Assembly (NCBI RefSeq): GCF_009828855.1
Contig: NZ_WUAG01000002.1
Coordinates: 1,782,287-1,846,286 of the forward strand
Origin: Psychromonas sp. L1A2
GTDB lineage: Bacteria; Pseudomonadota; Gammaproteobacteria; Enterobacterales; Psychromonadaceae
Reading direction: 5' to 3'
DNA length: 64,000 nucleotides
Shown here piece by piece: positions 46,997 to 55,535 of the stretch. The translations under genes were made by a program, and so were the position numbers. Position 1 is the first letter of the stretch, and the number at the start of each line of letters is the position of its first letter. The notes beneath the pieces are model-generated. The model did not search any database. It saw nothing but the letters and a program-made list of their open reading frames with translations, and had not been told where the DNA came from.

Positions 46997-47393
46997 TAGC
47001 ATGACAAAACAAATTAATAATAAACACTCTCTCAACAATAAAAGCGGTATGACATTATTAGAAGTCATGTTGGCACTAGTGATTCTTGCAACAGCTGGAT
47101 TGGCAGTTATGCAAGCCGCATCTCAATCTTTAAATAATCAAAATTATTTACAACAAAAAACATTTGCTACTTGGATAGCAAGTAATCGTCTTGCCGAATT
47201 GAAATTAGAAGAAAAGTGGCCTGGTTTGGCTTGGGTTAGAGAAGAAGTAGAGTTTGCCGGTGTTAAATGGTATTTACGCTATGAAGGAGTAGAGACAGCG
47301 AACTCAAGATTTAGAGCATTAGATGTAGAAGTGAGTGACAGAAAAGATGGCCAAGCTCTTGGTTACATAAGGACTTATGTTGCTAAACAATAG
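46989..47393 (+). CDS. gspI: minor pseudopilin GspI
   Basis: 134 residues from a GTG at 46989 or 130 from the ATG at 47001; both keep the leader KSG/MTLLEVML, cut after Gly20 of the longer form. The ASNRLAELKL motif is typical of GspI. The gene overlaps gspH at its start and gspJ at its end. Confidence 0.92.
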   Translation: MSSSMTKQINNKHSLNNKSGMTLLEVMLALVILATAGLAVMQAASQSLNNQNYLQQKTFATWIASNRLAELKLEEKWPGLAWVREEVEFAGVKWYLRYEGVETANSRFRALDVEVSDRKDGQALGYIRTYVAKQ

Positions 47394-48015
47394 AAACTAT
47401 CAGTATAAAAAAAATAGTGGTTTCACACTTATTGAGCTGTTGATTGCTATTGCTATTTTTGCAGTGTTAAGTTTTGCTGCTTATCAGATTTTACAGGGTG
47501 TTTTACGTAGTGGTGAAATTAGTAAAGAACATGACCACAACTTAGTTGAAATTCAACGAGGTATGCTATTGATTGAGCGAGATTTTGTGCAAATGGTTGC
47601 AAGGGCCTCTCGTACTGGCAGTACTGACGATGAAAACTTACAAGTTTTATATGCAGGAAAAAATACCTTAGATTCAGATTATCAAGGTATTGAATTTAAT
47701 CGCTTAGGCTGGGCTAACCCTCTTAATTTATTGCCTCGATCAAATATTTTACGTGTTGGCTATCGAGTGCAAGAAGGGCAGTTACAGCGTTTATATTATT
47801 TACACCCTGATACCATATCGGGCAAAGAACCTGAACAGCAAGTAATTCTCCATGATATTGAAAACTTAACCTTTAGATTCTGGGGTGACGATTGGGTAAG
47901 CTCATGGAACTCCTCTTCAGAAATACCAACAGGTATTGAAATTACTATTACTAGTAAGCATTATGGTGAGTTAAGACGTGTTTTTATATTGCCTAATAGT
48001 GTGGTGGGTGATTAA
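47377..48015 (+). CDS. gspJ: minor pseudopilin GspJ
   Basis: 212 residues. Prepilin leader KKNSG/FTLIELLIAIAIFAVLSF (cut after Gly15), then the GspJ pattern LVEIQRGMLLIERDFVQM. It starts inside the end of gspI and stops on the gspK start, so translation is coupled throughout. Confidence 0.93.
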   Translation: MLLNNRNYQYKKNSGFTLIELLIAIAIFAVLSFAAYQILQGVLRSGEISKEHDHNLVEIQRGMLLIERDFVQMVARASRTGSTDDENLQVLYAGKNTLDSDYQGIEFNRLGWANPLNLLPRSNILRVGYRVQEGQLQRLYYLHPDTISGKEPEQQVILHDIENLTFRFWGDDWVSSWNSSSEIPTGIEITITSKHYGELRRVFILPNSVVGD

Positions 48016-49019
48016 TGACTAGCCATAAAAAACAAGCAGGCATTGCATTAATTACAGTATTACTGGTTTTGGCTATTATGGTAACGATCGCTGCGACTAT
48101 GACTGGCAGAATGACAGCTAGTTTATTACGTACTGAAGGGCTCAACTATTCTGAAAAAATTTATTGGTATGGACAAGCAACTATAGAGCTTGGTCGTATG
48201 ATTTTAGAGAGTGACTTTGAAGATAGTGAAGTGATCAGTTTAGATCAAACTTGGGCGACACCTGATCTGGTTTTTCCTGTCGATGAAGGCACTATCACTG
48301 GGAATATTGTTGATTATCGTAGTTGTTTTAATATTAATGCGCTTTCAGTAGAAGAGGAAGACGATACTGAACCATTAGCTTTGACTCAATTTAAACTACT
48401 GCTAAATGCTTTAGAGGTTGAGGACTTTAGTGTTGATGTTATTGCAGAGTCAACTCGAGATTGGCTTGATAATAATGATACCGTCGATGAGTCAGAAGGT
48501 GCAGAAGATAGATATTATGAAGCTCAAAATGTCCCTCATTTAGCGGCCAATGATTTGATGGTTGATATCTCTGAGTTAAGAGCTGTACAAGGAGTGACGG
48601 GTAATATTTATGATCATATAAAAAGACACTTGTGTGCTTTACCCACGTCAGAACAATTGATTAATGTTAATACGGTCAAACAAGATAAAGCCGAGGTTTT
48701 ATATGCTTTATTTCCAGAAGAACTAGGTTTATCAATAGAAGACTTTCAAGACTTATTAAATGATAGACCTACTAGTGGCTGGAGTTCGGTCGCAGACTTT
48801 TTAGAGACAGATTTGTTAACAGATAAAATAATACCGGAAGACGTACAATCACAATTAAGTGTAACCAGCGATTATTTTCAATTATACGGGTCAGCAGAGT
48901 TTGATGATCGAACAATTGCATTAAAGTCATTATTTAAAGTAGAAGATGAGGAAGCAACTACGGTTCGTTTCCAATTTGCAGGAATAGAAGACATGGTAGG
49001 AAATGGAGATGCGCAGTGA
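48015..49019 (+). CDS. gspK: minor pseudopilin GspK
   Basis: 334 residues with leader KKQAG/IALITVLLVLAIM (cut after Gly9). As is usual for GspK there is no Glu at mature position 5. The large globular domain includes CFNINALS and INVNTVKQDKAEVLYALFPE. GspK caps the pseudopilus tip. Confidence 0.94.
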   Translation: MTSHKKQAGIALITVLLVLAIMVTIAATMTGRMTASLLRTEGLNYSEKIYWYGQATIELGRMILESDFEDSEVISLDQTWATPDLVFPVDEGTITGNIVDYRSCFNINALSVEEEDDTEPLALTQFKLLLNALEVEDFSVDVIAESTRDWLDNNDTVDESEGAEDRYYEAQNVPHLAANDLMVDISELRAVQGVTGNIYDHIKRHLCALPTSEQLINVNTVKQDKAEVLYALFPEELGLSIEDFQDLLNDRPTSGWSSVADFLETDLLTDKIIPEDVQSQLSVTSDYFQLYGSAEFDDRTIALKSLFKVEDEEATTVRFQFAGIEDMVGNGDAQ

Positions 49020-50215
49020 GTGAACAATTAATTATTCGCCTAGCAAGTGAAGCACATCAAACTATTCATTGGTTGATTTGGTCTGATAGTGAAAAAGAGA
49101 TCATTGCTTCTGGTGATTTAGAAAATGCTCAAGACCTACAATTGTTAACTGAAAAAGCACAGTCACGAAAAGTGATTTGTTTAGTGCCTAGTGTAGATGT
49201 CACCTTAAAATCAGTGGTGATAAAAGGCAATTTTACGCGTCAAATGCAACAAGCTTTACCTTATATGCTTGAAGATGATTTAGCCAGTGATGTGGATAAA
49301 CTACATTTTTCAGTATTGGCTAAAAAAACTGATTTAGTTGATGTTGCTATCTGTTTTAAAAGCAAATTACAAATGTGGTTAGATTGGTTAGCTGATGCAG
49401 ATATTTTTTGTCAGCGATTACTACCAGAAGCGTTAGCGTTACCATTACCAGAAGAGCATGAATGGCAAGCGTTACAATTAGAAAAACAATGGCTGATACG
49501 TGAAAGCGTATACCAAGGTTGGAGTTGTGATAGTGAAATGCTCAATGATATTTTACAGCTACGTCTATCAGATAATCCACAACAAATTATTAAAAGTTAT
49601 AGCCCTGTACCTAAGCATTCATTCGGACAATGGCAAGCTGAGCAAGCGATGTTACCGATGCAATTATTAGCAGAAGGTTGTTTTCAACATTCTTTCAACC
49701 TGTTAACCGGTGAATTTTCAGTTAAGAAAGAAAGAAATTTACAATTGTATAAATGGAAAGCGCCAGCGATCGCGGCGTTAGTATTATTTGTTCTGCTATT
49801 AGTTAACTTATTTGTACAAACAGAGCAAATAGATAAACAAACCTTACAAGTGAAAGGGCAAGTCGAGACGGTGTATAAACAAGCTTTTCCTGAACAAAGT
49901 CCTTTAAGATATAGCCGTATTAAGAAAAAGTTAAAGGGATTATTAGCTAACGCATCAATTACAGAGCAAGATTCTGGGCTATTGATTATGTTAAATGACC
50001 TTCTTCCTAGTTTAAAGGCTGTACCAAGTTTACAAATATCAACGTTAAAATTTAATGGTAAAAATCAAGAAATTAGCTTAGCGATTAGTGCGGATAGTTT
50101 TCAAGCTTTTGAGCAGTTTTCGTCAAAAATACCAACACAATATAGCTTTAAGCAAGGTGCATTAAGTAACAATAAAAATCGCATTAGTGGTGTTGTGACT
50201 GTAGGGGTAAAATAA
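49016..50215 (+). CDS. gspL: type II secretion system protein GspL
   Basis: 399 residues from a GTG overlapping the gspK stop by 4 bp. The cytoplasmic domain (VICLVPSVDVTLKSV, QALPYMLEDDLASDVDKLHF) binds GspE; a membrane helix at about 244-263 leads to a periplasmic ferredoxin-like domain. It connects ATPase and platform. Confidence 0.93.
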   Translation: MSEQLIIRLASEAHQTIHWLIWSDSEKEIIASGDLENAQDLQLLTEKAQSRKVICLVPSVDVTLKSVVIKGNFTRQMQQALPYMLEDDLASDVDKLHFSVLAKKTDLVDVAICFKSKLQMWLDWLADADIFCQRLLPEALALPLPEEHEWQALQLEKQWLIRESVYQGWSCDSEMLNDILQLRLSDNPQQIIKSYSPVPKHSFGQWQAEQAMLPMQLLAEGCFQHSFNLLTGEFSVKKERNLQLYKWKAPAIAALVLFVLLLVNLFVQTEQIDKQTLQVKGQVETVYKQAFPEQSPLRYSRIKKKLKGLLANASITEQDSGLLIMLNDLLPSLKAVPSLQISTLKFNGKNQEISLAISADSFQAFEQFSSKIPTQYSFKQGALSNNKNRISGVVTVGVK

Positions 50216-50694
50216 TGTTTGAAGAAATCAAAGATTGGTGGGAAAACACCACTGAAAGAGAACAAAGATTAACGATTATTTCTGCCGTGGTTGTTTTTAT
50301 CGCTGTCGTCTATTTTCTTTTATGGCAACCACTAGCTAATAATTTAGCGATTAGCCAGCAGAAACTAAATAGTGCTCAACAAACTTTACAATGGGTTGAA
50401 GTTAATTCAAATAAAATTATTGCTGCTGGACTGATTGACACCCAAACGGGAACACCACAAAATTTATCACAGCTTATTAATAGTACAGCTAAACGCAATC
50501 AGATTAATATCGCACGTATCCAAAGTCGTAATGGAACAGTTGATCTTTCTATAAACCAAATTGAATTTAATCAATTTATAGAGTGGATAACCGTATTGCA
50601 AAATCAACATAACGTACAGATTGCGAGTGTTGATATAAGCCAAGATAAAGTTCAAGGCATGATTAAAGTTAGTCGCTTATCATTAAGTTATTAG
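50215..50694 (+). CDS. gspM: type II secretion system protein GspM
   Basis: 159 residues: a short cytoplasmic start (EEIKDWWENTTEREQRL), one membrane helix (about 20-38) and a periplasmic domain. It pairs with GspL. The start overlaps the gspL stop. Confidence 0.92.
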   Translation: MFEEIKDWWENTTEREQRLTIISAVVVFIAVVYFLLWQPLANNLAISQQKLNSAQQTLQWVEVNSNKIIAAGLIDTQTGTPQNLSQLINSTAKRNQINIARIQSRNGTVDLSINQIEFNQFIEWITVLQNQHNVQIASVDISQDKVQGMIKVSRLSLSY

Positions 50695-50724
50695 AGTTAA
50701 ATTCAAGCATAATAAAGGTTTCAA

Positions 50725-51474
50725 ATGAAATTTAAAATCGCCATTTTGGTCGTATTCGTTTACTTAATTACTTTAGTGGTTAATTTGCCTTTGGCTGTTG
50801 TGGTTGATTGGCTTCCTAGAGGAGCGATTAAAGTTAATAATGCCACAGGTACGATCTGGAAAGGGCAAGCCAAGCAAATTGTAGTTAACCGTAAATTGCG
50901 CTTTGATAATGTAAAATGGGATGTGCAGTTAATGGCATTACTTACATTAAACCTAGAGGCCGATGCTTCATTTAACAACGGTTCTCAAGCTATGTCTGGT
51001 AAAGGTATTGTTCGTTATGGTTTTTCAGGGATAAGCGCATCAAATGTTATTTTAGATTTAAGTTCAAAAGAATTATTAACATTATTGCCAATGCGTTTGC
51101 CGGCTAAAATTTCAGGAGATTTTTCCGCAGTCATTAAAGAATTCACACAAGGCAAACCCTATTGTGAACAATTACAAGGTAACGTACTTTGGCAAAATGC
51201 TGTCGTATCTAGTCAGTTAGGCGTAGTCAATTTAGCTTCTCCTACTGTTGATCTCGGATGTGATAATGGTGAGGTTACGGCATTTGTTACTCAAGAGTCA
51301 GATGAATTAGCAACAACCTTAGATATTAGTTTAGGCGAAGGCGGCATATATAAGTTAAATGGAGAGATTCAAGGAACCGATAAGTTGGCTCCTTCGATTG
51401 CTAAATCATTAACGTGGATTGGCCCAAAAAACGAAAGTGGGGCAACGACACTTAGCTTTAGTGGACAACTTTAA
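50725..51474 (+). CDS. gspN: type II secretion system protein GspN
   Basis: 249 residues with an N-terminal membrane anchor (about 5-25) followed by a beta-rich periplasmic domain; VDWLPRGAIKVNNATGTIWKG is typical for GspN. Its role is accessory and it is absent from some systems. Last gene of the operon. GspO is encoded elsewhere, as is usual. Confidence 0.9.
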   Translation: MKFKIAILVVFVYLITLVVNLPLAVVVDWLPRGAIKVNNATGTIWKGQAKQIVVNRKLRFDNVKWDVQLMALLTLNLEADASFNNGSQAMSGKGIVRYGFSGISASNVILDLSSKELLTLLPMRLPAKISGDFSAVIKEFTQGKPYCEQLQGNVLWQNAVVSSQLGVVNLASPTVDLGCDNGEVTAFVTQESDELATTLDISLGEGGIYKLNGEIQGTDKLAPSIAKSLTWIGPKNESGATTLSFSGQL

Positions 51475-51588
51475 GTAATGAATTAATAGAGTATTGTTGG
51501 GTCATTATTTAGCATTATTGGACTTTATTTCCTATCTAATAATAAAAAGAAGAGTCTTAACTAGTATTTAACCATGTATGGATATACA

Positions 51589-51604
51589 CTGTGTTTGTTT
51601 ACAG
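51589..51604. promoter_or_regulatory. LexA binding site (SOS box)
   Basis: CTGTGTTTGTTTACAG matches the CTGT-N8-ACAG consensus exactly, 24 bp before the lexA start. A weaker palindrome (TGTATGGATATACA) lies just upstream and may be a second half-strength site. Confidence 0.85.
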
Positions 51605-51627
51605 TTTATTATCGCGTGGAGATCCTA

Positions 51628-52254
51628 ATGAAAGAGTTAACTAAACGCCAAGGCGAAGTCCTAGACGTAATAAAAGATCAAATTACAAAGACTGGCATGC
51701 CACCAACACGCGTGGAATTAGCAAGAATTCTAGGTTTTAAAAGTGCCAATGCAGCAGAAGAGCATTTAAAAGCATTAGCACGTAAAGGGGCGATTGAAAT
51801 ATTATCTGGCACATCTCGTGGTATTCGCGTTATTAGTGAGCATAAAGATAATGAAGCAGCCAACGAAGGCTTGCCTTTAATCGGTAAAGTAGCTGCCGGA
51901 GAGCCGATTTTAGCTCAAGAGCACGTTGAAACTCATTACAATGTTGATCCTACTTTATTTCATCCTGCGGCAGATTTTTTATTGCGTGTTCAGGGCGAAA
52001 GCATGAAAGATATTGGTATTATGGATGGTGATCTATTAGCTGTACATAAAACCCAAAATATCAATAATGGCCAAGTAGTTGTTGCAAGAGTTGAAGATGA
52101 TGTAACCGTTAAACGCTTTTATCGTGATGGTAAGCAAATAACATTAAAAGCTGAAAATACATTATTCGATCCCATTAAGGTTGATTTAGAGTTTCAATCA
52201 TTTGATATTGAAGGTATTGCAGTTGGTGTTATTCGTACTGCTGATTGGATGTAA
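51628..52254 (+). CDS. lexA: LexA SOS repressor
   Basis: 208 residues from the ATG at 51628, which has GTGGAG upstream; the frame opens earlier but through the SOS box. The winged HTH ([34 protein letters not shown]...) precedes the self-cleavage site A90-G91 (GKVAAGEP) and the Ser/Lys dyad S125 (GESMKDIG) and K162 (VTVKRF). It represses the SOS regulon and is autoregulated via the site at 51589. Confidence 0.96.
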   Translation: MKELTKRQGEVLDVIKDQITKTGMPPTRVELARILGFKSANAAEEHLKALARKGAIEILSGTSRGIRVISEHKDNEAANEGLPLIGKVAAGEPILAQEHVETHYNVDPTLFHPAADFLLRVQGESMKDIGIMDGDLLAVHKTQNINNGQVVVARVEDDVTVKRFYRDGKQITLKAENTLFDPIKVDLEFQSFDIEGIAVGVIRTADWM

Positions 52255-52322
52255 ACGTTTATCTATCTGCTTTGTAACTTAATCGCTTAAGTAAATGCAG
52301 TAAATAAATTAATAAAGCGAAG

Positions 52323-52361
52323 AAAATGCCAATAAATAGTTATTCTATTTATTGGCATTTT
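52323..52361. terminator. terminator after lexA
   Basis: AAAATGCCAATAAATA and TATTTATTGGCATTTT form a perfect 16-bp stem with a 7-nt loop. Confidence 0.85.
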
Positions 52362-52393
52362 CATCACTTGCTTTGAGCAAATAGAGTAAAAAA

Positions 52394-53071
52394 ATGAAAC
52401 GTATAATAATTATATGCAGTATTGTAATCGTGGGTTTATTTTTTGCGTTAGGTGGATTAGAAGCCATTAATCTAAATGCTAAAAATGGTGATACATTTGA
52501 AACAGATAATAATGCTTTATTTTTAGCTAAACCGCGTATTATTTTAAATGAGTTTGCTTTTGAAAAAGCGGGAAAAGTTGCTTTTACAAATGAATCATTA
52601 AAAGGGAAATGGACGCTTTTCTTTGCTGGTTATACTTTTTGTCCTGATGTTTGCCCTACTACACTCGCTGATTTAGATCGTATTTATCCTAGTTTAACTA
52701 ATGATGATAATACAACCACTCAAGTTGTATTTGTTTCTGTTGATCCTAATCGAGATAAAGCGGAACAACTCGCAGACTATGTTCATTATTTTAATAAAAA
52801 CTTTATCGGTGTAACGAGCACACATAAACAACTATGGCCTTTTGTAACACAGCTTGGTTTAATTTATGGCATTGTTGAAGCGGGTGATACAGATGATTTT
52901 TATTTGGTCGATCACAGTGCATCTATTGTTTTAATTGACCCGGATGGAAAGTTGCATGCAACGTTTAAGTCTGTGCCTAATAAGCAAGGTATTAATAGCG
53001 TAGATATGGATTTAATGGTTGAAGATATTAAAGAATTACAGCAACAATATAATAATGAAATTAATCAATAG
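52394..53071 (+). CDS. SCO1/SenC family copper-binding protein
   Basis: 225 residues with an N-terminal membrane anchor (about 4-22) and a thioredoxin-like domain holding the copper motif FCPDVCP and a later metal-binding His in VDHSASIVLI. SCO proteins deliver copper to cytochrome c oxidase or act as periplasmic thiol reductases. No oxidase genes are near. Single gene after lexA. Confidence 0.88.
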   Translation: MKRIIIICSIVIVGLFFALGGLEAINLNAKNGDTFETDNNALFLAKPRIILNEFAFEKAGKVAFTNESLKGKWTLFFAGYTFCPDVCPTTLADLDRIYPSLTNDDNTTTQVVFVSVDPNRDKAEQLADYVHYFNKNFIGVTSTHKQLWPFVTQLGLIYGIVEAGDTDDFYLVDHSASIVLIDPDGKLHATFKSVPNKQGINSVDMDLMVEDIKELQQQYNNEINQ

Positions 53072-53166
53072 GGTAGCTAACATTGACCCGTTTTTAGAAT
53101 AACCGCGCAGTTAACTAAGACTAAGCGGTTTATTCATCTTTAAGCGAAGAATTAACGTAACGTAGA

Positions 53167-53652
53167 TTAAATTTTCTTTGTCCAAAATAAAGCACTGCCA
53201 AATTCTGGATCAAGTTGATAATCAGAAAAGCCTAAACGTTGGTAAGCTTTACAAGCAACTTCATTGCCACTCAATACTTCTAATGTGATTTTGCAACAAT
53301 CACGAGCTTTAGCAATCTCTTCAATTTTTTCGAATAAATGTTGAGTTAATTTATTCCCTCTAAAATCACTATGTACAACGACATCATGAATATTAAATAA
53401 CGGTTTACAGGCAAAAGTAGAAAAACCTTCAATGGCTGTTAATAAAGCAGCAGGCTTTTCACTACTAAAAATTAAAACGATAAAAATATCTGTTCGCTTT
53501 AGCAGTGTTGAGACTAAATTTTGTTTTGCAAAGTCATTAATATCTTCGCCACCGCCCATTGGATCACAAGCATAATGCGACATTAAACTAAGGTAAGCAT
53601 CTGCGTGCTGTTTATTGTTTAAGTCAGCTACAACCGTTTGAATCTCTAACAT
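53167..53652 (-). CDS. GNAT-family N-acetyltransferase
   Basis: 161 residues. The acetyl-CoA site is in VVHSDFRGNKLTQHLFEKIEE and the C-terminal strand in ITLEVLSGNEVACKAYQRLGF. Substrate unknown. It converges with the SCO gene, the two separated by a weak AACCGC/GCGGTT hairpin at 53101-53130. Confidence 0.85.
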   Translation of the reverse strand: MLEIQTVVADLNNKQHADAYLSLMSHYACDPMGGGEDINDFAKQNLVSTLLKRTDIFIVLIFSSEKPAALLTAIEGFSTFACKPLFNIHDVVVHSDFRGNKLTQHLFEKIEEIAKARDCCKITLEVLSGNEVACKAYQRLGFSDYQLDPEFGSALFWTKKI

Positions 53653-53768
53653 CTTAATTCCTTTTATATCTGATAATTAATACTCTTTTTCAGTCTAACT
53701 AATGGGTTATATGGATACCAGTAAAAGCCTTATTTAAATTTTATGTTTTTAAATTCAATTTTAGTGTT

Positions 53769-53784
53769 AGACTTCTAGATGTCT
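53769..53784. promoter_or_regulatory. tandem MetJ boxes upstream of metA
   Basis: AGACTTCT directly followed by AGATGTCT: two 8-bp met boxes, each matching AGACGTCT at seven positions, in the tandem arrangement MetJ dimers need. They lie 28 bp before the metA start, overlapping the likely promoter. Confidence 0.75.
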
Positions 53785-53811
53785 AAATGAAAAATTCTAA
53801 AGGGAACAACT

Positions 53812-54729
53812 ATGCCAATTCGTATTCCAGATGATTTACCCGCATCAAATATTTTAAAATCTGAAAATATTTTTACTATGTCTGAATCACGAGCTAGTCA
53901 TCAGAATATTCGTCCACTGCGAGTATTAATTTTAAATTTAATGCCTAAAAAAATTGAAACTGAAACGCAAATAATGCGCTTATTATCAAATACACCGTTA
54001 CAGGTTGATATTGAGTTATTGCGTGTTGATGCAAGAGCGAGTCGAAATACACCGCAAAAGCATCTCGATAAATTTTATGGTGACTTTGAGCGCATAAAAA
54101 GTCAGAAATGGGATGGGTTCATTATTACTGGTGCGCCGTTAGGTACAATTCCATTTGAAAACGTTTATTACTGGGATAAGTTTACTGAAATCGTAAACTG
54201 GTCTCGTCATAACGTGACTTCAACACTCTTTCTTTGCTGGGCTGCACAAGCGGCCTTAAAAATACTTTATGATTTAGAAAAAGTAACGAGAGACGATAAG
54301 TTATCTGGTATTTATTCTCATAATACTCACCATCATCAGCATCCACTTGTTAGAGGGTTTGATGACCAATTTTGGGCTCCTTTATCGCGCTATGCAGAAT
54401 TTAATAGCAATGAGATTCAAAGTAAAACTGATTTAACCGTTTTTGCTGATGCACCAGATGCAGGTGTTTACTTAGCTGCGAGCCCGGATTGTCGTCAAGT
54501 ATTTATTACTGGGCATCCAGAATACGATGCTCATACTTTAAGTAATGAATACTTAAGAGATATCGAAGAAGATTTGGAGCCTGTACTTCCAGTTAATTAT
54601 TTTCCAAATGATGATGCCAATCAAGCACCTCGTGCCACTTGGCGTAGTCATGGAAATCTTTTATATAATAACTGGTTAAATTATTGTGTTTATCAGGTTA
54701 CACCATATGATTTAACCGACTTGAAATAG
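53812..54729 (+). CDS. metA: homoserine O-acyltransferase MetA
   Basis: 305 residues, the usual MetA length. The acyl-cysteine C142 (FLCWAAQA) and the catalytic pair H235 and E237 (ITGHPEYD) are in place. It transfers an acyl group, usually succinyl, to homoserine in the first step of methionine synthesis; succinyl or acetyl preference was not determined. Regulated by the MetJ boxes upstream. Confidence 0.95.
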   Translation: MPIRIPDDLPASNILKSENIFTMSESRASHQNIRPLRVLILNLMPKKIETETQIMRLLSNTPLQVDIELLRVDARASRNTPQKHLDKFYGDFERIKSQKWDGFIITGAPLGTIPFENVYYWDKFTEIVNWSRHNVTSTLFLCWAAQAALKILYDLEKVTRDDKLSGIYSHNTHHHQHPLVRGFDDQFWAPLSRYAEFNSNEIQSKTDLTVFADAPDAGVYLAASPDCRQVFITGHPEYDAHTLSNEYLRDIEEDLEPVLPVNYFPNDDANQAPRATWRSHGNLLYNNWLNYCVYQVTPYDLTDLK

Positions 54730-55153
54730 CATATAATTATTATTTAAGATTTTTAATCATAATTACAACAATAAACTGGCAAAGATTAAAACCTATCCTA
54801 TACTTATTTAGTGATAAATAAATAGCGAGGAGCTTAACGAATAAGTTGTTATAGAAATATAGATTATTTCGAAAAGGTTCTGTGAAGTTCACAGATTGGT
54901 TTTTAACATAGCGTTATTATTACGTGAAATACCATTATTTGGTTTTCACATTTTTTAATAAAAATAAGACGGAGGTATACAGTTATTTTAAATTTTACTC
55001 GTACCAGTGTTCTAAAATCATTAACTATTGAGTTGTTATACTAAGCGCTCAGCCCCTCTATAGGGAACATCTTGGATTTTAGGAATTAATGCTGGTTGTA
55101 TTCAAATATACAGGAGCTTAATTATTATTACGTTTTATCATTTTATTAAAAGT

Positions 55154-55220
55154 AAGTGTCAGAGTTAGGAGTTTATTTTTTAAAACTCATTGCCAATGGG
55201 CGTTTCTAACACTTATTTTT
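55154..55220 (+). terminator. long hairpin with T-tail, possible RNA 3' end
   Basis: AAGTGTCAGA (55154-55163) pairs with TCTAACACTT (55205-55214) with one mismatch, an inner GAGTTT/AAACTC stem sits at 55169-55188, and ATTTTT follows. It may end a small RNA or be an attenuator. Confidence 0.4.
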
Positions 55221-55329
55221 ATCGAATTAGATAGTGGATTATTTGTAAAGGTTTATTGGTAAGTAGTTAATTTTTTATGAATATCAATGATACTTTTAAT
55301 AATCACAATTAAATTGTTCTTTTATTTTT

Positions 55330-55357
55330 AAAGCGAGCTACTTAGCTCGCTTTTTTA
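55330..55357 (+). terminator. intrinsic terminator in the metA-metH gap
   Basis: AAAGCGAGC and GCTCGCTTT form a perfect stem with a 6-nt loop and a T-run, 600 bp past metA and 180 bp before metH. Confidence 0.85.
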
Positions 55358-55535
55358 TGTTTAATTATTGTCGATACTGATTTTTTCCATCATTTCCTCC
55401 TATTACAACTATCAAAAAATTCATAATTTATAACAGAATATTTCAAGACGTTATCCGCTTTGAAAGGGTTTGCTGATGACTTTTATGTTATTATACGAAT
55501 TGGTTTTTATCTTAGAATAAGTAGCAGGGAACTCT

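Larger units (their letters stand above)
54730..55535. other. 806-bp gene-free region between metA and metH
   Basis: No ORF of credible length. It contains a perfect 15-bp palindrome CTGTGAAGTTCACAG (about 54889-54903), a long imperfect hairpin at 55154-55220 with an ATTTTT tail, and an intrinsic terminator at 55330. Two terminator-like ends on the plus strand so far from metA suggest an untranslated transcript. No cobalamin or SAM riboswitch core was recognised. Confidence 0.45.

Noticed and set aside
54730..55535. A second CsrB/CsrC-like RNA
   Set aside because: Some AGGA words occur, but no CAGGATG hairpins and not clearly more GGA than expected.
55380..55535. Cobalamin or SAM riboswitch, or MetJ boxes, before metH
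   Set aside because: No conserved riboswitch core is visible, and only one isolated AGACGTTA half-match to a met box.
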